In this document: in pieces, positions 55,301-64,000 of the stretch
How positions within the stretch are numbered: the first letter of the stretch is position 1
Layout: each line of letters opens with the position of its first letter
DNA from: Achatina immaculata
Lineage: Eukaryota > Mollusca > Gastropoda > Stylommatophora > Achatinidae
DNA: 64,000 bases
Direction: 5' to 3'
NCBI GenBank assembly: GCA_009760885.1
Contig: CM019717.1
Span: forward strand, 45,524,866-45,588,865
Notes under the pieces: generated by a model
Databases searched by the model: none
Told to the model about the DNA's origin: nothing
The model's input: the letters and a program-made list of their open reading frames with translations, nothing else
Position numbers and translations under genes: made by a program

Positions 55301-55640
55301 ACCTTAAGTGCCCAGGGCACATGGGGCTTCCGCAAGGGTTTTCCACAAATGCCTGTCCTTTGCCTTTTTTCCGTTCTTCCCTAGCTGAGCCCTCTAATGC
55401 TCAACATCCTCTCTGTTGTTCTTCTCCATGTCTCTATTGCTCAACATCCTCTCTGTTGTTCTTCTCCATGTCTCTATTGCTCAACATCCTCTCTGTTGTT
55501 CTTCTCCATGTCTCTATTGCTCAACATCCTCTCTGTTGTTCTTCTCCATGTCTCTATTGCTCAACATCCTCTCTGTTGTTCTTCTCCATGTCTCTTTTGT
55601 TCTACTCTTACTTCTGTTCCCCTGTGGTCTGTTATCGGCA
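55301..55640 (-). mobile_element. LINE-C 3' end with internal 40-bp tandem amplification
   Basis: Same terminus as at 14462 and 53825 (GTGCCCAGGGCACATGGGGC). Within it, 55395-55597 is five copies of a 40-bp unit (CAACATCCTCTCTGTTGTTC) that is single copy in the other LINE-C ends, so a minisatellite arose inside the element. Confidence 0.85.
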
Positions 55641-55714
55641 CGAATCAAATGAGCAAGATTTCGTAACGAGCAATCTGTTTAGCTTCAGACAGAAACAATT
55701 AAACTCTTTGAACG

Positions 55715-55990
55715 GTGAAATATAAGTCTAAAGCAGAGAGACAGTATAGCAAGGCAGGCTTTTATCATGAAACCCTCAAGGGAAGCGTAAGACCCAAGAA
55801 TACGTGGAGAAGAGATACAATGAATGTTCTAATAGCCGTCACATGTAATGACTTGGAGAACAAGGCCAAAGACGGAAATGATAAGAAACCTTTGTCTGTG
55901 GCTTTTGCTGCGGAGGAGGAGCCACGAGAATTAATTTATCGATATCATTCCAAACAGAATTCCAAGAATTACATTTATTCCTGGGAATTT
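55715..55990 (+). mobile_element. Probable RTE RT C-terminal remnant
   Basis: A 92-codon frame contains RPKNTWRRDTMN followed by a charged stretch, the layout of RTE C-termini (RPRNTWRR-type). Flanks give no other LINE block, so the assignment is tentative. Confidence 0.4.
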
Positions 55991-56142
55991 TAAGTATGTG
56001 CTTTTATTTGTTTTATTCCATTTCTTACAGAACACATGTACCCACTTTATTATTTGCATTTACTATACAGGGAAACTCGCTTTTTATTGTTGTGTAAAGT
56101 AGCAGTTTAATTTATGCACATATATTTTAAATACTGTCACGT

Positions 56143-57045
56143 GGTGGGGGTGCCTTGTCGTGGCGTGACAGCTTGCGTACCCTGACCACCTCCAGAGATA
56201 CACCAGCGGGAGTTTTACTCCTGGCAAGTCCAACCAAGCTGGAAGGTCTGTGCGGTTAGGGGTCAGACGAAACTCAAAGTGGGCTTGACCATTAACCAAG
56301 ATAAGACAGAGTATATGAAGATATCAAGAGACCAGAGGCAGAATGATCCAGATTATATAAATGTTGGAGAGATGATTATTAGGAAGGCAGAAACGTACAA
56401 ATATCTAGGCACAGCCTTCAACAGAAGCAACATAGTAAGCGAGGAAATTAAAATCAGAGTACAGATTGAGAATAAAATATACCTTGCCCTGCAACACATG
56501 TTAAAATTCAAAATCTTGTTCCAAAACACCAAAATAACAATCTCAAAACTATAATGAGACCAGCCGTCATGTATGGATCAGAAACGTGGAGTAAAACAAA
56601 GAAAATGAGCAACAATTGCAAATCTTTGAGAACAAGATCCATAGAAAAATCTCTAGGCCCAAAAAGAATAGCAACAGTGGAGAATGGAGAGCTAGAAAGA
56701 ACACTGAACTGAACAGCTTATTTAAATCCCAACGAATTATACATGTCTTGAAACTGAACAGACCACGCTGGCTATAGCATGTAGAAGGAATAGAAGAGAA
56801 CAGACAAACGAAAATGATATATGCACAAAAGATGAGGGAAACAAGACCAAAGAGTAGACCAAGACAGAGATGGAAAGACAATATAGAAGAGGATATAAAA
56901 GAAATTAGTGTCATCGACTGGAGAGAGAAGATTAAGAATAGAGAGGAATGGAGGCAAACTTTATCTGCAGCAATGAACCTTAATGGCTCGGAAATTTGAA
57001 GAAGAAGAAGAAGAAGAAGCAGAAGAGGAAGAAGAAGAAGATATT
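56143..57045 (+). mobile_element. LINE-D, internally deleted, with (GAA)n tail
   Basis: 56143-56272 is LINE leader-like (GGTGGGGGTGCCTTGTCGTG, GAGTTTTACTCCTGGCAAG). It joins directly to the RT segment past the YADD block (LKVGLTINQDKTEYMKISR), then ETYKYLGTAFNRS, and the C-terminus RPKSRPRQRWKDNIEEDIKE and EEWRQTLSAAMNLNGSEI. It ends in GAA repeats (56998-57042). Endonuclease and RT fingers/palm are missing. Stops and frameshifts lie at 56552-56810. Confidence 0.82.
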
Positions 57046-57249
57046 TTAAATAATCAGACATGATGTTCGTTTTAATTGATAGAATGATGTGACTCAGTCA
57101 GACAGATGATTAAGTAGTAGCAAACGAATTTAAAAGAAAAAAAAACACATCTCTCGCAAGGCCCCTGCCTAAAGACGTAGGATATCATGTCCTTCTATAA
57201 CCCTCAGTCCCTTGTGCATCTCAACAAGCTTGTTACTGAGCATTTCCTG

Positions 57250-57480
57250 TGTCAGAATGTTAAACCGTAAAACATATTTTCTCTCTGTCTACCTCTGCCT
57301 CTTCGACCTTCGATCTTCCCTGTTGCCATTAGGTCCTCTAGCCCGCCTCTCCTTCCAAGATGCCCCACAAATTTAGACAGTCGTTTTTTGGTCTTTGTTA
57401 TACATTTTCTTCTTTCTTTGGTCTCTTCCAGAACTTCTTCATTCGATTTTCTCGCTGTCCATGGTACCTTCAGTTACTAA
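57250..57480 (-). mobile_element. LINE-B-like RT C-terminal remnant
   Basis: The minus strand reads GTMDSEKIE-type sequence with shifts giving PWTARKSNEEVLE, then FVGHLG and MATGKIEGRRGRG. This parallels LINE-B at 23570-23760 (VPWTAKKTNEEVLREA). It is frameshifted and without a tail. Confidence 0.55.
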
Positions 57481-58365
57481 GAATATACTACAGCATAATC
57501 ATTCAAGTGAAACAATAGTGTAAATAAGTAACAACAAAATCTGATAACTCACTCACTGACTGCACGCTTTAGCTTCCCTAGTGTACTTTTCACATTCCAG
57601 AAGAAACAGGTTCACTTTCGGGAAAGTGCTTTGCTGCTTTCCTTTTTCTTTTTTCTTTCCTTTCTTCTGTATTCTGTATCTTTGTCTGCATTCCTTGTTT
57701 GCATCTGTAATATCTCCTCCCTGCTATATTTACGCTGAGAGCAGCAACGAGCGTAGCTAAAGTACAAGATCGTTGTTTCCAGCCTTGCCAATTTGGACTT
57801 AGCCGCCCGTGCGGATATTTAGTGCATGAGACAGTCCTTGTAAAGACGGAGCCGTCACTATATCACAATAATCGAATAGGTCGCAGAAAGTGTGATAGTC
57901 TGGATCAGACATTGGTTGAACCGAAATGACCTAAACCTACTTCATCTGATCGGAGCAGACTGGTTTTGTCTATTCGAATATTTGAAGATTTTATCAAAAC
58001 GCAGTGGGAATAACAGGAACAATGCAGAAGAAAACATACATTTAGACAGATATTTAGCAAAGAAAGCATCGAAATGATTAAAAAATAAAATTTGCCGATA
58101 TGCTGAAAAATTTCTCAGAAAACTATAATGTTCCAAAGTATGTATACATATTTATAGATCAATATTTAATATCTTACTATATACCGTAGTTCACAGACAA
58201 TGCAGGACTTAGCTTACTTGGGTGACTACCGCTCCGTCCCTAGCTGTGGACAGTTCGAGTAACCCGTGTGTCTGTGAGATAAGTCTTTAGTTTTACTTTT
58301 CGTTGAGCCATGTTTTGAGTTAAAAAAAACACACACACGGATTTATTACCATGTAACTGAATCGT
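57481..58365. other. Unassigned DNA
   Basis: No gene or family recognised. Confidence 0.35.
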
Positions 58366-58840
58366 CTTTTAACTTAATGCCAAATGTTGAGTAGTGATAC
58401 GACTTTCAGTAGGAATAAAGCCCTCAGAGCATTTCAACGTTTCTGCCTTGGTGGCTGTGGTAGGATGTCCACAGCCCGGCCGATCATGCAACTCCTTATC
58501 TCCAGTTATTGATTCTTTGATTCTCTGAACCCAGCGACTGAATGTATTCGTGTCGACTGCAAAACTTCCACACACATCACATAGACGCTTGTGAATGTTC
58601 ACAACAGCTTCCTTCTCTGCAACGAGAAATTCTATCACAATTCGCTGCTTATACCGCAAGCTGGTAACAAGCTCAATTTCAACGGTTAGAGCAGCCATAT
58701 TCTTTGGCTGGTTGCGGTGCAATTTGATTCACACAACCGGCACATGCCATATTTAAAGTGTGCAAAATTTCATGCTTCTATCTTCATTATTGGCTGAAAA
58801 AAAAAACGATGCGTTGCATTACTTTCTGAACGCCCCTCGT
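58366..58840 (-). mobile_element. mariner-like transposon, 5' fragment
   Basis: The terminal inverted repeat lies at 58807-58840 (minus strand ACGAGGGGCGTTCAGAAAGT), next to a TA-containing flank, close to known mariner termini. About 110 bp inside, a frame from 58698 (MAALTVEIELVTSLRYKQRI) encodes the N-terminal helix-turn-helix: IEFLVAEKEAVVNIHKRL, DTNTFSRWVQRI, DRPGCGHPTTAT and ESRITTQHLA. It is intact for ~108 codons and then stops at 58369. The DDD catalytic domain and the other terminal repeat are missing. Confidence 0.85.
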
Positions 58841-60009
58841 ACATACATACATACGTTATAAAATTATTTAACAGTTATGTAGGTATTTGATGGTAGATGT
58901 TGATGTTCATCTCCCACATATGTCAATGCATGACCCTCTTTCATTGCATTACAGTTACCTCTAAAATATTGTATATAAATTTCCGTCAGTTTCTTGGACT
59001 ATAGACGGAAAGGCTTAACCTTGTAATACTACCCAAGGTCTCTGAGAGAACATCTATAAGCTAGACAGCCCAACGGTCTCCTTCCCCCCCCCCCCCCCCA
59101 CACAAAAAAAAACCAAATAAACCAATGTCTCTCCTCCCAAGCTTATTTCTTTTCATCCACTATGGTGTACAACTTTGGTGAGGCTGGCTACTAACAATGT
59201 TATCTGCGATACACAGCGGCATGATAAGTCTGAGAAACGTTGCTTTAACAACCACCATTAAACGCATTTTCAAAACCGAAGAGCTCTTACGCTTGGTCGT
59301 AAAGAAAAATGTTTAAAAAGTACATGAATCCGATAACAATGAGCCAATAACTGTTCTCTTTTCCTGGACAGCCGATCATTATGATTCATTATTTGCATGA
59401 GAGAATTGCTCTATTCGTAAATCAAAATAGTAAACTTCTTCGTTTTTGTTTCGTTAAATAAAGCAACATAATTGTGTTACTGTTTAAAAAAGTTTCCATA
59501 GATGTCATTTGATTTCATGCTGAGGTCAGTTTTTTTTTAAATGTGTCTTGTTTTGTTTTGTTTTAAACCCCGTATTGTTCGTGCTACAAGTAAAATGTGC
59601 CGTACCGTCCCTGATAAATAAAACATGAAAGGACTATCTTCGCTATCCTGTAAGGACAGTTTGCTCTCGGGAGTTGTCGCCCGTGCAGGAAATCTCTCAG
59701 AGAGTTGTGGACCAACTGAACGTGTAACGCTGGAGGAGAATTCTTGCTTGTCATTATTTATTCATGCAGCTTAGCTCAACGTGAGCGCTAACGCCTGGCC
59801 ACAATACTCTTTTCATCACTGGCAGCAGCATTAATTAAGAAATGAAGCACAGGTACAGCCTCCGGGGATTTGGCTAAATGGTTTGCACTGGGGTTATTTT
59901 CCTACAGGACTCTTGTTTTCATTTCTTTCCTCGTCAATTAATCGGCTTCCCGTCGATATTTTTTGGGCTTACGTATATCTTTATTTCTATACTACTTTTT
60001 TAAAAATTC
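58841..60009. other. Unassigned DNA
   Basis: A C run lies at 59085-59100 and a short hairpin near 58980-59010. No gene recognised. Confidence 0.35.
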
Positions 60010-60324
60010 TGTCTCTCTGTCTGTTTGTCTGTCTGTCAGTCTCTCTGTCTGTCTGTCTATTCTTGTGAAGTTCTTTTTCGTTAAGAAAATATTTTTTCGC
60101 TCTTCTTACTCTCGCCCTACATAAGTTTTCTCTCTTCTCTCTCTCTCTCTCCCTCTCTTTCTCTCTCTCCTTCTCACTTAAACACTCTTACACATTTACA
60201 TAGCTATTTTGTCCTTCAAATTCTCTCATTTGCTTTAAGAAAAATATAAGCACTGAGTACACATCTAAGTACTTCCCCTTCACTCAGCCAATGCATGCGA
60301 AATTAGATTTTTAAAAATTCCACT

Positions 60325-60400
<76 letters not shown>
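60010..60400. repeat. (TCTG)n and (CT)n microsatellites
   Basis: TCTG-type steps at 60010-60062, CT-rich at 60130-60175, and a pure (CT)n of ~35 units at 60328-60398. Confidence 0.95.
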
Positions 60401-60401
<1 letters not shown>

Positions 60402-60550
60402 AGTGGCTTTCAAATTCTTATAAACGGATTCTATTTTTCTTGATACAGAAACATTTTTCAAACATGAAATTTCAAATTACGATATGCCAAGTTGTACGAT
60501 GAGAATACTTCGGTAGCTACATCTGCGGTGGCACAATCAAGCCAACATGT

Positions 60551-60903
60551 GGCCAGACACATAACACACACAAGTAAACAGGTGGCCAGACACATAACAC
60601 ACACAAGTAAACAGGTGGCCAGACACATAACACACACAAGTAAACAGGTGGCCAGACACATAACACACACAAGTAAACAGGTGGCCAGACACATAACACA
60701 CACAAGTAAACAGGTGGCCAGACACATAACACACACAAATCATCAGGTGACCAGACACATAACACACACAAATCATCAGGTGACCAGACACATAACACAT
60801 ACAAGTCATCAGGTGACCAGACACATAACACATACAAGACATCAGGTGGCCAGACACATAACACACACAAGTCATCAGGTGACCAGACACATAACACACA
60901 CAG
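60551..60903. repeat. 33-bp minisatellite
   Basis: About 11 units of GGCCAGACACATAACACACA plus CAAGTAAACAGGT. The right half carries TCATCAGGT variants. Its multiple-of-3 length keeps several frames open for 90-155 codons; these are artefacts. Confidence 0.97.
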
Positions 60904-61064
60904 AAGTCAACAAGTTCATCAATTTATTTTTAAATATAAAAATTGTCTCATATGTTTAGTATGTGTTTCCCTATAGTTTATGAAGCTCTGTAGTAAGTTT
61001 CGTGTAATATCCACGTAAATAAGTTCATCAATACATTGTCTGTCTTCTACTTGTTAAGAAGACG

Positions 61065-61250
61065 CGGCAGAAGACAATGGTTATATTCTTTAATGAAGTA
61101 GATAGAAATGTATGGTTCAGTTCTACAAAAAAGATAGAAAAAAGTGATGAAACTGGGTAGAAACAAGAACAGCAGAAAGTAGGACGAGTGAGTATAAATG
61201 AAGAACATACAACAATCCAATATTTCGTAGACTTAGAGGGGTGCTAAGTA
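61065..61250 (-). mobile_element. R3 single arm
   Basis: In the orientation of the left arm at 39752: AAATGTATGGTTCAGTT, AAACTGGGTAGAAACAAGAA, GAGTATAAATGAAGAACATA, CCAATATTTCG. Confidence 0.55.
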
Positions 61251-61673
61251 CACAAATTGGGGACAATTAAGGGAGGGTCAGGACCAAAAACCCAGCAGCA
61301 ACTTCAAATTCCATGGTCTATATACTACCGTACTGGATGGCCAGGCTCAAACCCATATGTAACCTACAACCCAGGATCTCCCCTCCAAGTACACCGTATG
61401 CCAATTATGCAGCGTATCATATACATTCATACAAACTACGTGACAGGCATTACATATTACAGAGTCAAGCATTTAAATCAATCAATATTTTATTATACAC
61501 ATCAGACACACCATTTTAACGCCACAACAGACTTGCATGCATAGGACAACATATATCATCTTGAATGGAACACATATGACATAATATAAAATGTATAACT
61601 CTCTAATATCTAACTGAAACATATGTGCCAGGATGGCCTGAGCTCTTCTGGCCCTCATAAGCAAAACATGCAT
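61251..61673. other. Unassigned DNA
   Basis: No recognised gene or family. Confidence 0.35.
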
Positions 61674-61850
61674 TCATTCATTCATTTGCATGTCCCTTGC
61701 GGAACTTTGCCTCCCAAACAGCACCCCTGTAGGCGTCTCGGTTGTGAGCTAGATGGCCTGCCGCTGATGCATCCATTTGCAGATCCTCAACGATGTCTTA
61801 CAGCCATCTTCGCCTTGGTCTTCCTCCCTTTCTTTTGTGTATGCAAAACA
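61674..61850 (-). mobile_element. LINE-G 3' end with (TGAA)n tail
   Basis: Minus-strand sequence matches the C-terminal region at 44100-44250 (GCGAAGATGGCTGTAAGACA) and ends GGGACATGCAAATGAATGAA. Its tail is TGAA rather than the TGAC of the other LINE-G ends. Confidence 0.8.
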
Positions 61851-61904
61851 TACACTCTCATAAAATTGTGCCAACGCACTCATTAACATATGTAGCCTCT
61901 GCTG

Positions 61905-62215
61905 CTACGAATTCACCTCCCCATACTACACACAATCTCCATTTGTGCTAATGCACTGAATAAACGAAATATCTTCAATCCGCCTTCCCATACTACACAA
62001 AATCTCCATTTGTGCTAATGAACTAAATATCATGAAATATCTCCTATCAATCCTCACATACTACACACCATCTCCATTTGTACTAATGCACTGAAATAAC
62101 GAAATATATCCAATCCACCTCCCCATACTATAAACAAGCTCCGTTTGTGCTAATGCACTGAATATCATGAAATAGCTCCCCCCCTCTTCCTTTTGTGCCA
62201 ATTCACTGAAATATA
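61905..62215. repeat. About 68-bp degenerate tandem repeat
   Basis: About four and a half units containing CATACTACACACAATCTCCA and TTTGTGCTAATGCACTGAA, with 67-68-bp spacing. Confidence 0.85.
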
Positions 62216-62689
62216 AACATATGATGGACCTTGATTGTATGCCCATCTGAATCACGACGAATAATCAACAAGAATCATCGAATCTCCATACACGACGAGA
62301 AAGGACATAAACTCTGCAGCACATTGATTTCACACACATTATGTCAAAATTTTATGAGTCGGCTAGGGCTAAGTATATCAAGATAATCATGGCCAGACGA
62401 AATGAACTTAGCCCGCCATAGACTCTCCAGCTCACTCCTTCTGCCACGCTTTCTTCCTTATTTATAGGCATTGCACTTCCAGGCGCGTGGAAAATGACGC
62501 TTACTCCCACGCCGTACACTCGTACCCCCCCCCCCCCCCACAATTTCAGGAAGATGCATTTTGTATTTTGTGCCCGTCCTTTTTATAAGGAGAATACCAA
62601 AAAAGTCAAATGTTTAATTTTTCATCTGTTTTTGTTGTTTTTATCTATTGTGTTATTTCTGTATGTAATCCTTGAAAGAAGAATTTGTT
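62216..62689. other. Unassigned DNA
   Basis: A C run at about 62526-62539. No gene recognised. Confidence 0.35.
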
Positions 62690-62890
62690 GAAATGTTGGA
62701 TCGGTGTATGTTCTTCATTTACACCTGCTCATCTTACATTCTGCCATTTTTGTTTCTGCCCACTTTCCCCACTCTTTCTCTCCTCTTGTAAAACTGAAAC
62801 ATACATCTCCATCTATTATTACTAGAACCAGTTTTACGGCAGACGTCATTTCTCTTATATTCTTTAGACAACAACGTAAAAACAAGTCAT
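62690..62890 (+). mobile_element. R3 single arm, extended
   Basis: AATGTTGGATCGGTGTATGT, TTCATTTACACCTGCTCATC, AAACTGAAACATACATCTCC, then CCAGTTTTACGGCAGACGTC. It matches the right arm and right flank of the fold-back element at 39840-39990. Confidence 0.55.
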
Positions 62891-62894
62891 TGTT

Positions 62895-63149
62895 TCAGAG
62901 GAACTTCTTCGTATGCACATTGGCGATGATGCGTGGTACCCTGATTTTTGTGATGCGCTTTTTTGGCTGGGCACCTCCGACTTCAGCACCTTTCCTTGCT
63001 AGGGCAGATTGTGTTCTTACTTGGACGGCCATGAAGACAGTGGTGTAGGCTGGCCTGGCTAAAACTTTGTTTTCCAGCCTCTGGTGACTGTACTTAAGTC
63101 CTTTCTCCACGTCAGCCGGCTTTGAGATAGTTCCACAGAGACACTTCAA
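62895..63149 (-). CDS. Unrecognised 84-codon open frame
   Basis: Non-repetitive and basic, beginning MKCLCGTISKPADVEKGLKY and ending IRVPRIIANVHTKKFL. Family not recognised, no membrane segment. It lies between an R3 copy and the tail of LINE-A copy 3. It could be an exon, an unrecognised transposon ORF or chance. Confidence 0.15.
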   Translation of the reverse strand: MKCLCGTISKPADVEKGLKYSHQRLENKVLARPAYTTVFMAVQVRTQSALARKGAEVGGAQPKKRITKIRVPRIIANVHTKKFL

Positions 63150-63174
63150 CTTTGGGATGAGGAATCCGATGAGT

Positions 63175-64000
63175 CATCATCATCATCATCATGTGCCGTG
63201 CCGACTGGCGTTGGCTATTATGCTTCTCCAGAGTATCCGATCCTTCATGCAGGCCATCAGCTCATTTGGTGATCTCCTCTCACACCATCCTGTCAGACTG
63301 TCCAGTATCATTTCTCTTGGTCTTCCTCTTGATCTTCTTCCTTCTATTTTTCCTGTTGTTATAATATTTTCAATGCCCCCTCTTCTCATTGCATGTCCTA
63401 TGAAAGTACATTGTCTCTCTCTCTTATCTTTTTGACAAGGTTTTTTTGTCTCTCCAGCTCTTCTCCTACATTCTTCATTAGTTATTTTTGCTGTCCAGGG
63501 GATTCGCAACATTCTTCTAATAAACCACATTTCTGCTGCTTCCAATGATTTTTGTGCAGACTTGCCTATTGTCCATGATTCACTTCCATATAACAAGATA
63601 GGTTCAATATAGCATTTTAGGACTCGTTTTCTAACATTCATTGATAAGGATGTGTTGGTCAATATGTTTCTCATTCTCTGAAATGCAGTCTTTGCTTGGC
63701 CTATTCTGTTCCTAATTTCTGTTCTGCATTTCCCATCTGAAGTTGTTACTGCTCCAAGGTATTTGAATTTCTGCACCTGCTTTAGAATAGTTCCGTTTAA
63801 TTTAATACTGCATGCTGGTGGATTCTGTTTCTTAGATATAACCATAGTCTCTGTCTTTTTGATGTTCAAAGTAAGGCCTTTCTGTTCACTTTCTTTGGCG
63901 ACTTTATCCAAGAGATTTTGCAGGTCTTGTTGGTTCTCAGCTATCAGTACTGTGTCGTCAGCATACCGAAGGTTGTTAATATTGTATCCTCCAATTTTTA
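63175..64000 (-). mobile_element. LINE-A copy 3, continues beyond window
   Basis: An (ATG)n tail at 63175-63192 is followed on the minus strand by the same RT C-terminus as copies 1 and 2. The frame is open from 63911 to 63189 (KGLTLNIKKTETMVISKK, GSESWTIGKSAQKSLEAAEM, RSRGRPREMILDSLTGW). Near the window end it reads GGYNINNLRYADDTVLIAEN with YADD intact. The 5' part is outside the window, so the copy may be much longer. Confidence 0.93.

Noticed and set aside
60458..60959. Cysteine-rich repetitive proteins on the minus strand and a His/Thr-rich one on +
   Set aside because: All derive from the 33-bp minisatellite.

Overview
This is a eukaryotic, animal-type, repeat-dominated stretch of DNA with one recognisable host coding exon. 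There is no prokaryotic gene organisation. LINE reverse transcriptases (mostly of the RTE type), tRNA-derived SINEs, hAT- and mariner-like DNA transposons, very many micro- and minisatellites and a split host gene with a consensus splice donor point to an invertebrate metazoan. A lophotrochozoan, perhaps a mollusc, is my best guess from the style of the RTE elements and SINEs, but the sequence alone does not prove it.

Host gene: on the minus strand at 48020-48576 lies the first coding exon of an SLC1-family excitatory amino acid (glutamate) transporter, covering the N-terminus and TM1-TM3 and ending at a phase-2 GT donor. The remaining exons should lie at lower coordinates on the minus strand. 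I found none between 48 kb and 1, so the following intron is very long or leaves the window. A GC-rich, CpG-containing block at 48.9-49.16 kb is a candidate 5' UTR/promoter.

Mobile elements: I separate at least seven LINE groups by protein sequence and 3' tail. LINE-A is RTE with (ATG)n tails, at 24.2-27.4, 35.1-35.9 and 63.2-64 kb. LINE-B is RTE with a (TTGA)n tail, at 23.4-24.2 and 57.3 kb. LINE-C is RTE with a 3' stem-loop, at 1.84, 14.5, 53.8-54.9 and 55.3 kb. LINE-D has (GAA)n tails, at 18.5 and 56.1-57.0 kb. LINE-E is I-like with RNase H, at 29.5-30.3 kb. LINE-F is CR1/L2-like with endonuclease and RT, at 30.3-33.4 kb. LINE-G is at 43.3-44.3 kb, with 3' ends at 40.2-42 and 61.7 kb. All are broken by stops, frameshifts or truncation. 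Two SINE families with different tRNA heads share a common body and tail. Non-autonomous DNA elements include two hAT-like copies with imperfect 8-bp target duplications, a mariner 5' fragment with its terminal repeat, a decayed DUF4817-type helix-turn-helix transposon gene and two families of fold-back elements.

Tandem arrays: about twenty separate minisatellites occur. The largest are a 34-bp array (9.9-11.15 kb), a 24-bp array (16.24-17.9 kb), a 1.43-kb GAA-rich tract (33.5-34.95 kb), a 25-bp array (37.3-38.25 kb) and a near-perfect 651-bp triplication (40.1-42.1 kb). They account for most of the long open reading frames in the window, which I do not regard as genes.

Layout: 1-22.8 kb is minisatellites with scattered SINE/LINE fragments. 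22.8-37.1 kb is a nested LINE cluster around the GAA tract. 37.3-42.3 kb is tandem repeats and the triplication. 42.3-47.9 kb is LINE-G and DNA transposons. 48-49.2 kb is the transporter exon and its 5' flank. 49.2-64 kb is LINE, SINE and microsatellite sequence. I see no coordinated multi-gene system. The most unusual features are how repeats breed repeats (LINE tails abutting microsatellites, arrays inside transposons) and the SINE families with exchanged heads.
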